The notes under the pieces were generated by a model. That model worked only from the letters and a program-made list of their open reading frames with translations, was not told the origin of the DNA and did no database searches. 64,000 nucleotides of DNA from Lentisphaeria bacterium (GTDB taxonomy: Bacteria > Verrucomicrobiota > Lentisphaeria > Oligosphaerales > Oligosphaeraceae). This document shows positions 35,007-43,013 of this stretch, one piece after another (position 1 is the first letter of the stretch; each line of letters opens with the position of its first letter). Where the stretch lies: positions 1 to 64,000 of the forward strand of contig JAEEYQ010000023.1 of NCBI GenBank assembly GCA_016288215.1, given 5' to 3'. Both the position numbers and the translations under genes were made by a program.

Positions 35007-37166
35007 TTAGCGCTGATTGCGGTAGCCGATCATGCCGCGAGTCAGATCCGCGAAGATGAGCGGGCGGAGCATGGCGAGGGTTTCCGTGTAGAGCTGCTCC
35101 GTGGTGAAGGAGCCTGCCTTGAAGCGGAAGCGGAAGACATGTTCGCCGCGGTCGCTGTAGGGGCGGTCGATGGCGCCGCCGGGGCAGGGGTCATGGTGCG
35201 CCATCTGCGGGGAGCGCAGCAGGGTGAAGCGGAGACGCTCCGCCGTGGCGTCCATGGCGAAGACATCGGGGCAGAGGACCGCGAGGGATTCGCTTTCGTC
35301 CAGATCGACTTTTGTCCAGCCTTGGATGGGGCGTTCCTTTCCGTCAAGCTTGCGTTTCAGGCCGGCTCCGGGGATGGCGTCCAGCCGATCATCCCCAAAG
35401 GCGGAGATGGGCATGACGAGCTTCAGGATCTTGTTGTGCTCCAGCCAGTTAACGCGAAGGATAAGCTCCACGTCGCCGCTGTCCGCATAAAGGCGGAAGG
35501 TCTCGAGCAATTCGCTGTCTCCGATGCGGCCTTTGCGGAGAATCTCCTTGAAATGCGCGCCGTTGTGGATTAGTTCGGGCATGCTCCAGGAGGGCAGGGC
35601 GTCGGGCGTCTCCGAATAGCGGTCGATGCTGTGGGACCAGGTGTCGGAGGGGTCGGAGTAGAGAATGGGTTCCGGAAGTGCGAGCATCCATGATCCGACG
35701 ACGAGTTCAGGCGGATAGAAGGCGACGGCGGCGCCGTTGGCGTTGCCCATGGAATAGGCGTCTCCCATGAAGCCATCGCCATCCAGGGGGCTTTCGGTGG
35801 CCTCCGTCTCCATGGGCTGCAGGCGGATGACCTTCATCTCATTGGGAGCGAGGGAGATGCGCAGGAGGAAGGCATCGTCGCGGGCGGTGCTGAGGAGGCA
35901 TTCGCGGGCGATGAGCTGATAGGGGATGGGCTTGCCGTCTTCGTCGATGAGGCGGTAGGCTTTGGGCGGCTTGCCCTCCAGCCACGGCTCCACGGCGGTC
36001 CATCCGTCGAAGGGATGGTCGGAGGCGTTGAGGAAGACCATGCGCTGCATGACATCGTCCGGAAGCGCCGCCATTTTCTTGCGCAGGAGATACTGCAGCT
36101 TCTCTTCGGCCCAAGCTTCGCCGGCGCCCAATTGGTTGCGGACATGGCGGTAGGCGGAGGGGATGCAGGTTCCGCCGAGGGTGTCGTGGAACTGATGGAA
36201 GACCACGTTTCGCCAATGCTCCTCCAGCTGTTTTGCGTCTCCGGCTTCCTTGGGCATGGACTTGAGGGCGATTTCCGCCTGCGTCATCCGCTGCGTCGCT
36301 TTCTGCAGTGCCAGCTTGCCTTCCCGATGAACCGTGTAGCAGCCGATGGCATGGTGCTGCAGCTCGCCGGTGACGACTGGCAGCTTGTCCAGCTTCTTCT
36401 CAATGGCCTTGAAGAAGCGCGACGGCGTGGAGAAGATGATTTTGAAGCCGGGGAAATCGCCCATGACCTTCTTCAGCTGATTGATGAGACGCTCCGTGGG
36501 GCCGCCGCCATGGTCGCCGATGCCCGCGAAGATCATGGTATGGGTGATTCCCTTCGGCAGGAGAGTCACGTTGGCCTGCAGGCGACTCAGCATGCGCTCG
36601 TGGGAGAAGGCCTCGTCGTTCAGGCCATAGCTTTGGCCGATGCGGAAGGCGGTGACTGCTGGACCATTCTCGAAGCCTCTCCAGCGGAACAGGTTAGCCG
36701 GAAGCTCCAGCTCATGCTCCTGCGGGCGCATGAAGATGTAGTTGTGCTGGCCGGCGGCGGTCATCAAGCCGGGCAGGCTGGCGTTGTGGCCGAAGGAGTC
36801 CGGATTGAAGCCGTAGTCGGGGAAGAAATTGAAATTCTTCTTGAAATAGGCTTTCCCGATGCTGATCTGATGCTCTAACCCATTGAAGTCAGGGGCGTTG
36901 CAGTCTGGTTGCGTCCACCATCCGCCGCCGATTTCCCAACGGCCGGCGGCCACATGGGCCTTGATCCGCTCGAAAAGGGCGGGGTCCAGCAGCTGGATTT
37001 GGCGGTAGACCCATGCTTCGCCTTGTGTGAAGAAGATGTCCGGATGGGCGTCAAGACGGTCGCAGGCGCTGCGGCAGGTGGCCAGCGCCTCGTCCAGTCC
37101 CGCCTGCCATGGCCAGAGCCAGATGGGATCCAGATGGGCCTGAAACACCAGATGAACGGTATACAT
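35007..37166 (-). CDS. Glycoside hydrolase family 38-type alpha-mannosidase
   Basis: There are 719 residues. The catalytic domain begins VFQAHLDPIWLWPW with zinc ligands His11 and Asp13. GGWWTQPDCN follows, and the nucleophile block is GFNPDSFGHN with Asp123. IFAGIGDHGGGPT provides the later metal-binding His. A three-helix bundle (QLEEHWRNVVFHQFHDTLGGTCIPSAY) and beta-sandwich domains follow, as in GH38 enzymes. There is no signal peptide, so it probably trims imported mannosides in the cytoplasm. It is two genes downstream of a sugar ABC importer and next to mazG on the same strand. Confidence 0.9.
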   Translation of the reverse strand: MYTVHLVFQAHLDPIWLWPWQAGLDEALATCRSACDRLDAHPDIFFTQGEAWVYRQIQLLDPALFERIKAHVAAGRWEIGGGWWTQPDCNAPDFNGLEHQISIGKAYFKKNFNFFPDYGFNPDSFGHNASLPGLMTAAGQHNYIFMRPQEHELELPANLFRWRGFENGPAVTAFRIGQSYGLNDEAFSHERMLSRLQANVTLLPKGITHTMIFAGIGDHGGGPTERLINQLKKVMGDFPGFKIIFSTPSRFFKAIEKKLDKLPVVTGELQHHAIGCYTVHREGKLALQKATQRMTQAEIALKSMPKEAGDAKQLEEHWRNVVFHQFHDTLGGTCIPSAYRHVRNQLGAGEAWAEEKLQYLLRKKMAALPDDVMQRMVFLNASDHPFDGWTAVEPWLEGKPPKAYRLIDEDGKPIPYQLIARECLLSTARDDAFLLRISLAPNEMKVIRLQPMETEATESPLDGDGFMGDAYSMGNANGAAVAFYPPELVVGSWMLALPEPILYSDPSDTWSHSIDRYSETPDALPSWSMPELIHNGAHFKEILRKGRIGDSELLETFRLYADSGDVELILRVNWLEHNKILKLVMPISAFGDDRLDAIPGAGLKRKLDGKERPIQGWTKVDLDESESLAVLCPDVFAMDATAERLRFTLLRSPQMAHHDPCPGGAIDRPYSDRGEHVFRFRFKAGSFTTEQLYTETLAMLRPLIFADLTRGMIGYRNQR

Positions 37167-37209
37167 TGCAATTCCTTTCTTCTTCTACGACAATGGGATA
37201 GAAATGCCT

Positions 37210-37887
37210 TCAGGTGGCGGGGCCAGCCGAAGGAGCGGAGGCGTATTCCGTCAGTTTTTGGCGGAGAGTCTCCTGAAGAATCTCCTCCGCCTGACAGTCG
37301 TTGGCCTGACAAAGGGCCGCGATGTCCAACAATAGATTGCCGATGGACTCCCGAAAGGCCGATTTGTCTTCCTGGTCGGCAACAAGTTCTGTAAGTTGTT
37401 CCTGTGCAATAGGATACGAAATTCCCTTCTGCCGCAGCCGCGAAAGAAACTTTTGGGCGCGGGCCAAAGCGGGAAGGGAGCGGGGCACGTCCAGCGGCGT
37501 CGTGGAGGCGATGTGGGCCTTCTCTTTCGCCTTGATGGCGTCCCATCGGCGGTGAATCTCCTCTTCGCTGGCGGCCGGCTGGTTGCCGAAGATGTGTGGA
37601 TGCCGTCGTATCATCTTGTCGGACTCTGACTTGGCCACGTCCTCAAAGGTGAAGCGGCCTTGCTCTTCGGCGATGCGGGCGTGGAGGACAATCTGCAGCA
37701 GAATGTCCCCCAGCTCCTCACACATGGCTTCCGGCCGGTCCTCCTCCATCGCGTCCAAAAACTCGCCGCACTCCTCCACCAGAAAGCGGCGGAGGCTGAG
37801 ATGGGTCTGGCGGCTGTCCCACGGGCAGCCGTGCTCCGGATCCCTCAATTTGGCGACTATTTCTATAAGATGTTCTATTTCAGGCAT
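37210..37887 (-). CDS. mazG: Nucleoside triphosphate pyrophosphohydrolase MazG
   Basis: House-cleaning NTP pyrophosphatase. The 225 residues are slightly short of the 260 in E. coli. The N-terminal domain has CPWDSRQTHLSLRRFLVEECGEFLDAM and EELGDILLQIVLHARIAEE, the E-x-x-E and E-x-x-D metal-binding helices. RRHPHIFG and WDAIKAKEK mark the linker. The second domain is present (LADQ-type NLLLDIAALCQANDCQAEEILQETLRQKL). HisE, absent here, belongs to the same all-alpha fold. Confidence 0.93.
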   Translation of the reverse strand: MPEIEHLIEIVAKLRDPEHGCPWDSRQTHLSLRRFLVEECGEFLDAMEEDRPEAMCEELGDILLQIVLHARIAEEQGRFTFEDVAKSESDKMIRRHPHIFGNQPAASEEEIHRRWDAIKAKEKAHIASTTPLDVPRSLPALARAQKFLSRLRQKGISYPIAQEQLTELVADQEDKSAFRESIGNLLLDIAALCQANDCQAEEILQETLRQKLTEYASAPSAGPAT

Positions 37888-37937
37888 TTAGGCATTGCAT
37901 TTTGGTCGAAAACCATAAGTTACTGCCGCAGAGCGAC

Positions 37938-38900
37938 TTAGTACATAGAGTCGGGGAAATAGAAGTCAGCGGCGTTTTCGGGGGTGATGACTTCGGCAGG
38001 GACGATAACGGTCTCTCCCGCAGGACGTTGGCCAGCGGCGAGGGCGTTGTAGGTGTTCAGCACGGCGTTTTCAATCATGCGGGGCGGATAAGTCACGTCG
38101 CTGGGGACCAGCGGGTTCTTGTCAAGAACCATCTTGACGATGGCCTTGCTGCCGGCGCCGCCGATGAAGCATTTGATGTCCTTGCGTCCGGACTCCTCAT
38201 AGGCCTTGAGGGCGCCGAGGAGCACATCGTCGTCGCCTGTCCAGACACCGTCGATTTCCTTGAACTTCTGCAGATAGTTCTCCATGAGCTTCAGGCCCTT
38301 TTCCGTGTTCCAGTCGGCGGACTGGGAGGCGAGAATCTCGATGCCCGGGTTGGCCTTCATGACCTCGTTGAAGGCGTTGACGCGGTCGCTGTTGACGGCG
38401 CAGGGGATGCCTTCCATGACGACGATGCGGCCTTTGCCGTTGAGCTGCTTGACCATGGTCTCCGCGCTGAGGCGGCCGAAGCCCGCGTTGTCTCCCGCCA
38501 CGTAGAGGTTGTGCACGGGTTCGTCCAGTCCGCGGTCCACGACAGTCAGGAAGATGCCCTTTTCGGCGACTTTCTTGCAGATGGCGGTCAGCGGCGAGGG
38601 CTCGTGAGGCAGGATGACCAGCGCGTCAAGATCTTGAACCAGAAGGTTTTCCACCTTGTCCACCTGTTCTGCGGAGTCTTTTGCGGTGGAGAGGATGACC
38701 TTGCAGCCCTTTTCCTCCAGCTGCTTCTTGGCCTGTTCCGCCCACCAGACGATGCCGCCGGTCCAGCCGTGGTCGGCGCTGGGGATGGAGATTCCGATGA
38801 CAAAGGACTTGGCGTTGGCGGCGTCCTGCTTCTTGCCGCAGGAGACGGCCAGCAGCGCGACAGTCAGAAGAGCCAGAGAGACGGTCAGGAGCTTTTTCAT
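37938..38900 (-). CDS. Ribose-type ABC transporter substrate-binding lipoprotein
   Basis: About 320 residues. The lipoprotein signal MKKLLTVSLALLTVALLAVSC places the modified Cys at 21. The fold is that of periplasmic sugar-binding proteins (peripla_BP_4): VIGISIPSADHGWTGGIVWWAEQAKK, VDALVILPHEPSPL, TVVDRGL, YVAGDNAGFGRLSAETMV and DGVWTGDDDVLLGALKAYEESG. AGGAAG lies before ATG 38900. It is the last of three importer genes (ATPase, permease, binding protein). The sugar is unknown. Confidence 0.92.
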   Translation of the reverse strand: MKKLLTVSLALLTVALLAVSCGKKQDAANAKSFVIGISIPSADHGWTGGIVWWAEQAKKQLEEKGCKVILSTAKDSAEQVDKVENLLVQDLDALVILPHEPSPLTAICKKVAEKGIFLTVVDRGLDEPVHNLYVAGDNAGFGRLSAETMVKQLNGKGRIVVMEGIPCAVNSDRVNAFNEVMKANPGIEILASQSADWNTEKGLKLMENYLQKFKEIDGVWTGDDDVLLGALKAYEESGRKDIKCFIGGAGSKAIVKMVLDKNPLVPSDVTYPPRMIENAVLNTYNALAAGQRPAGETVIVPAEVITPENAADFYFPDSMY

Positions 38901-38941
38901 GATGACTTCCTTTCTAAATGATTGGATTTCAATGCATTCGA

Positions 38942-39907
38942 CTATTTCTGCCGTTGAATGAGGACGGCTATGATGATGACGATGCCCTTCACGGTGCCCT
39001 GCAGGTTGACGGAGACGCCCCACATGTCCAGCACGTTGGAGACGATGCCCAAAATCAGGGCGCCGGCCAACGTACCGACGATGGAGCCCTTGCCGCCGGA
39101 CATGGCGGTGCCGCCGATAATGGTGGCGGCGATGGCGTCCAGCTCATAGTTGAGGCCGGCGGTGGTGGAGCTGAGGGAGTTGAGGCGGCCTCCCAAAAGG
39201 AAGGCGCTGAAGCCGGCCAGGGCGCCGGCGATGACGTAGGTCTGGAACTTGACCCAGTTGGTGCGGATGGCGGCGTATCTGGCCACCCGCTCGTTGGAGC
39301 CCACGGCGCAGATGTGGCGGCCCGTGCGGGTTTGGGTCAGGAAGAGGGTGCCGATGGCGGTGAAGAGCAGCAGCGTCCAGGCGGGCAGGGGGACGCCCAG
39401 CCAGACGAGGCCGCCGATTTGCGCATAGCAGGCGTTCTTGCTGGTGACCAGGCCTGCGTTGGCGATGTAGAGGCTCAGCGAGCGGAAGATCGACAGGGTG
39501 CCCAACGTGACGATGAAGGGCGGGATCTTGCCCGCCGTGACCAAAAGGCCGTTCAGTGCGCCGGCGGCGATGCCCACAAGCAGCGTGGCGAGGAAGGCGA
39601 CGGCAACGCCGCCCCACGGGGAGGCCACTTGGTTCATGGCGAAGATGCCGATGCAGCCGCTGAAGGCGAGCATGGAGCCCACGGACAGGTCGATGCCGCC
39701 GCCAATGATCACGTAGGTCATGCCAATGGCGATCATGCCCGAATAGGAGATCTGGCGGGTGATGTTAAGCAGATTCTGCGGCTTGCGGAAGGCGGGGCTG
39801 GAGACCATGCATACCAACAGCAGCAGCGCCAGCGCGATGTAGGGGCCGTATTCGCTCAGCAAATCCATGACGCCGCGACGGCGGCCTGAAAGCGGGGTGT
39901 TTTTCAT
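38942..39907 (-). CDS. Ribose-type ABC transporter permease
   Basis: A 321-residue RbsC-like inner-membrane permease with about ten hydrophobic segments. The signature GKGSIVGTLAGALILGIVSN near the C-terminus and GGGIDLSVGSMLAFSG near residue 70 are typical of the BPD_transp_2 family. AAAGG precedes the ATG, 3 nt after the ATPase stop. It forms the channel of the importer. Confidence 0.93.
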   Translation of the reverse strand: MKNTPLSGRRRGVMDLLSEYGPYIALALLLLVCMVSSPAFRKPQNLLNITRQISYSGMIAIGMTYVIIGGGIDLSVGSMLAFSGCIGIFAMNQVASPWGGVAVAFLATLLVGIAAGALNGLLVTAGKIPPFIVTLGTLSIFRSLSLYIANAGLVTSKNACYAQIGGLVWLGVPLPAWTLLLFTAIGTLFLTQTRTGRHICAVGSNERVARYAAIRTNWVKFQTYVIAGALAGFSAFLLGGRLNSLSSTTAGLNYELDAIAATIIGGTAMSGGKGSIVGTLAGALILGIVSNVLDMWGVSVNLQGTVKGIVIIIAVLIQRQK

Positions 39908-39910
39908 CGT

Positions 39911-41416
39911 TTAGCCTTTGACTCCCGTGGCCAGATACATGATTTCCTCATCCGTCAGCTTCTCCCCCTCCAGAATGCCCGCCAGACGGCCGCCGCGCAT
40001 GACGGCGATGCGTTCGCACAGGCCGAGAACCTCCTCCAAGTCGGAGGAAATCAAGATGCAGGAGACGCCGGTGGACACCAGTTCGCGGATGAAGGCATAG
40101 ACTTCGCTCTTCGCGTTGATGTCGATGCCGCGGGTGGGTTCGTCGAAAATGAACAGCCTTGGAGATGTGTCCAAGTTCTTGGCAATGGAGACCTTCTGCT
40201 GATTGCCCCCGCTGAGGTTCTTCAGCTGGGTCTGGAGGGAGTCCGTCTTGATGCGGAACTTCTCGATGTAGGACTCCGCCTTCGCGGCCTCCTCCTTTTT
40301 GCGGATGAAGGGGTGGCAGTAGGCCTTCAGCGACGCCAGCGTGACATTGGCGGCAAGGGGGAATTCCGTCAGGATGCCCGTGCCTTGGCGGTCCTCCGAA
40401 AGATAGGCGAGGCCGGCCTTCAGGGCCTCCTGCGGAGAGGAGAAGCGGCCGGGGCGGCCGAAGAACTCCACTGTGCCCGCCGTTGCCTTTCGGATGCCGT
40501 AGAGGGTCTCCGCCAGCTCGGTGCGGCCAGAGCCCACCAGCCCTGCAAAGCCCAAAATCTCCCCCTGCCGCAGGGAGAAGGTCACGTCCTCCAAAACGCC
40601 GGGAACCGTCAGATGTCTCACATCCAGAACGACTTGCGCGTCCGGAGCAGGGGAGACTTTCGGCGGGAACATCTGATGGAGCTCCCGTCCCACCATGCGG
40701 CGGGCCATTTCCGCCTCGTCTAGGGCATCGATGGGGTCATGGCTGATGAACTGACCGTCCCGCAGCACCACCACCTCATCGCATATCGTCTTGACTTCCT
40801 TAAGCTTATGGGAAATATATAGGATGGAGACGCCGCTTTCCTTCAGCCGTCGCATGACCTTGAAAAGGGTGGCCACCTCGTTCTGGTTGAGCACGGTGGT
40901 CGGTTCGTCCATGATCAGCAGTCGGCAGGGGCTCGTGAGGGCCTTGGCGATTTCCACCATCTGCTTTTCGGCGACGCCAAGGGAGCCGACTAGCTGGTCT
41001 GGCGGGATGTCCGCCTCCAGCTCGGCCAACAGCTCCGCCGCCCGCCGCCGCATGCGACGGCGGTCCAGAAGGCCCAACGGGGTGCGGAGTTCGTGGCCAA
41101 GGAAGAGGTTCTCGTAGACATTCAGGTCGTTGACCAGATTGAACTCCTGTGGAATGGTGACCAGCCCCTCCGCAATGGCGCCGGCCACGCTGCAGTTCCC
41201 CCACGCCTGGCCCATGAAGCGGATTTCCCCCGAACTGGGCTCCGTCATGCCGTTGAGACATTTGATGAAAGTGGACTTGCCGGCGCCGTTTTCACCGATG
41301 ATTCCAAGGACAACGCCTTTGCGCACCTGAATGGAGATGCCTGTGAGCACAGGCACCCCCGAATAGGACTTCGCCAGATTCGTCGTTTCCAGAATGACGT
41401 CGGACATGGGGGCCAT
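39911..41416 (-). CDS. Ribose-type ABC transporter ATPase (two nucleotide-binding domains)
   Basis: There are 501 residues with two ABC domains as in RbsA/MglA. Domain 1: Walker A GENGAGKST (41-49), signature LGVAEKQMVEIAKAL, Walker B LLIMDEPTTVL. Domain 2: a non-canonical Walker A, GLVGSGRTELAETLYG, signature LSGGNQQKVSIAKNL, and Walker B IFDEPTRGIDI. One good and one degenerate site is usual in this family. The start is 9 nt after the hisG stop, so the importer is likely transcribed with hisI and hisG. ATG 41416 or the in-frame ATG 41407 could be used. Confidence 0.93.
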   Translation of the reverse strand: MAPMSDVILETTNLAKSYSGVPVLTGISIQVRKGVVLGIIGENGAGKSTFIKCLNGMTEPSSGEIRFMGQAWGNCSVAGAIAEGLVTIPQEFNLVNDLNVYENLFLGHELRTPLGLLDRRRMRRRAAELLAELEADIPPDQLVGSLGVAEKQMVEIAKALTSPCRLLIMDEPTTVLNQNEVATLFKVMRRLKESGVSILYISHKLKEVKTICDEVVVLRDGQFISHDPIDALDEAEMARRMVGRELHQMFPPKVSPAPDAQVVLDVRHLTVPGVLEDVTFSLRQGEILGFAGLVGSGRTELAETLYGIRKATAGTVEFFGRPGRFSSPQEALKAGLAYLSEDRQGTGILTEFPLAANVTLASLKAYCHPFIRKKEEAAKAESYIEKFRIKTDSLQTQLKNLSGGNQQKVSIAKNLDTSPRLFIFDEPTRGIDINAKSEVYAFIRELVSTGVSCILISSDLEEVLGLCERIAVMRGGRLAGILEGEKLTDEEIMYLATGVKG

Positions 41417-41425
41417 GAAGCGGTG

Positions 41426-42298
41426 CTACATGATGACTTTGTTCAGGCTGTATTCCACAAGCCCCTGACCGCCGGCGGCGATGATGGCCGGAATGATGTC
41501 CCGCGCCACGTCCTTGTCAATGACGGTGGTGAGGGAGAACCAGTTTTCGTCGGAGAGGTGGGCCACAGTGGGTTTGTTGAGGGCGGGCAGGATGCTCAGC
41601 ACGTCCTGCAGCTTGTCCTTGTGGACGTTGATCATGAGGCCGACCCGGCTCTCGGCGGCCAGAACCGCCTTCAGCAGCAGGACAATCTTCTCCATCTTCG
41701 CGCGCTTGAAGGGATCGGCGGCGGCCTGTTTGTTGGCGATGAAGCGAGTCGTGGTCTCGCAAAGGGTGTCCACAATACGCAAGTTGTTGGCGCGGAGGCT
41801 GGAACCGGTCTCCGTGATCTCCACAATGGCGTCCGCCAAATGGGGCGGCTTGACTTCCGTTGCACCCCAGCTGAACTCCACGGACGCGTGGACACCGTGT
41901 TTGTCCAGATAGCGCTGCGTCATGCCGACGGCCTCCGTGGCAATGCGCTTTCCCTCTAAGTCCTTGGGGCCGTTAATCTTAGAATCATTTGGAACGGCGA
42001 GGACCCACCGCAGCGGGGCGCGGCCAACCTTGCCGTAGACCAATTCGGCGATCTCCTCCACGTCCGCGCCGCTTTCCATGACCCAGTCATAGCCGGTCAG
42101 GCCGCAGTCCAGAAGGCCTTCGCCCACATAGCGGGCCATCTCCTGTGCGCGGATGAGGACGCATTCGATCTCTTTGTCGTTGATGGACGGATAGTAGGAG
42201 CGCGACTGGATGTCAATTTTGTAGCCGGCGCGGCTGAACATGTCCACCGTGGTTTCCTCTAAACTGCCTTTGGGCAGGCCTAAACGCAGAACAGCCAT
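41426..42298 (-). CDS. hisG: ATP phosphoribosyltransferase, long form
   Basis: First enzyme of histidine synthesis. There are 290 residues of the long HisG type, with the C-terminal ACT-like regulatory domain (AAESRVGLMINVHKDKLQDVLSILPALNKPTVAHLSDENW), so HisZ is not needed. The catalytic part has LRLGLPKGSLEETTVDMF, CGLTGYDWV, IATEAVGMTQRYL and the PRPP loop DAIVEITETGSSLRANNLRI. GGAGGAG precedes the ATG. hisI lies upstream in the same orientation; other his genes are absent here. Confidence 0.95.
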   Translation of the reverse strand: MAVLRLGLPKGSLEETTVDMFSRAGYKIDIQSRSYYPSINDKEIECVLIRAQEMARYVGEGLLDCGLTGYDWVMESGADVEEIAELVYGKVGRAPLRWVLAVPNDSKINGPKDLEGKRIATEAVGMTQRYLDKHGVHASVEFSWGATEVKPPHLADAIVEITETGSSLRANNLRIVDTLCETTTRFIANKQAAADPFKRAKMEKIVLLLKAVLAAESRVGLMINVHKDKLQDVLSILPALNKPTVAHLSDENWFSLTTVIDKDVARDIIPAIIAAGGQGLVEYSLNKVIM

Positions 42299-42311
42299 GG
42301 AATCTCCTCCA

Positions 42312-42341
42312 ATTGGTGTATATAATATATATGGTATATAT
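42312..42341. repeat. AT-rich near-palindrome before hisG, related to the 31-bp repeat
   Basis: On the minus strand it contains TATACCATATATAT followed by TATATACAC, sharing the core of the repeats at 13938 and 34752. It fills most of the 57-bp gap between hisI and hisG, 14 bp before the hisG start. Confidence 0.55.
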
Positions 42342-42355
42342 AGGACGGATGCGGC

Positions 42356-42742
42356 TCACTTCTTGCCGTAGACGTCTTCAGGGTTGAAGACACGCTCGCC
42401 AATGACCTTCAGCGTGCCGTCCGCCTCCACGCGGCGGAAGAAGCAGCTGCGGTAGCCTTCGTGGCAGGCGGAGCCGCCGACCTGCTCGATCTTGAAGATG
42501 ACCGTGTCCAGATCGCAGTCCACCAGAATCTCCTTGACCTTCTGGATGTTGCCGGAGCTTTCTCCCTTGACCCACAGCTTCTTGCGGGAACGGGTCCAGT
42601 AGGTGGCCACGCCAGTCTCCAACGTCTTCTGCCACGATTCCTTATTGATGTAGGCGAGCATGAGGACTTCGCCCGTCTGCCAGTCCTGCGCGATGGCGGG
42701 AATCAGACCGTCCGCGCTTTTGTTGAAATCAAGTTCAACCAT
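42356..42742 (-). CDS. hisI: Phosphoribosyl-AMP cyclohydrolase
   Basis: Third step of histidine synthesis. The 128 residues form the stand-alone cyclohydrolase without the fused HisE pyrophosphatase. Motifs: [53 protein letters not shown] and [15 protein letters not shown] with the Cys and His zinc ligands. GGGAG precedes the ATG. It leads the hisI-hisG-ABC importer run. Confidence 0.95.
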   Translation of the reverse strand: MVELDFNKSADGLIPAIAQDWQTGEVLMLAYINKESWQKTLETGVATYWTRSRKKLWVKGESSGNIQKVKEILVDCDLDTVIFKIEQVGGSACHEGYRSCFFRRVEADGTLKVIGERVFNPEDVYGKK

Positions 42743-42919
42743 TTGTCAACTCCCATGGGTGAAAACGGATACGTTTAGGAAAAAGAACACTATAATGCGG
42801 ATAGAGGGAATTTCAATTCGCCATCTTCCATTTGTCCACCCTCGTGCCTTGAGGGAATCCGATAGGTGGGGCGGCTGTCACTTGTACACTCTTCACTTTT
42901 CACTTTCCCGTGCCTTCCG

Positions 42920-42973
42920 TTGACAATCCACCGCGGAACATTATCTTATGAAAAGCCTCTTTTGTAAGAGGCT
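42920..42973 (+). promoter_or_regulatory. Putative promoter followed directly by a perfect hairpin, before the GH36-like gene
   Basis: TTGACA (42920-42925) and TATCTT (42942-42947) are 16 nt apart. A perfect 8-bp stem, AGCCTCTT-TTGT-AAGAGGCT (42954-42973), begins about 7 nt after the -10 box, so the transcript would start with a hairpin. No T-run follows, which argues against a terminator. This also supports the downstream start at 43014. Confidence 0.5.
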
Positions 42974-43013
42974 CCATCGGCAAGTGCAAACCATAACCAC
43001 GGCGAGTTTTTCA

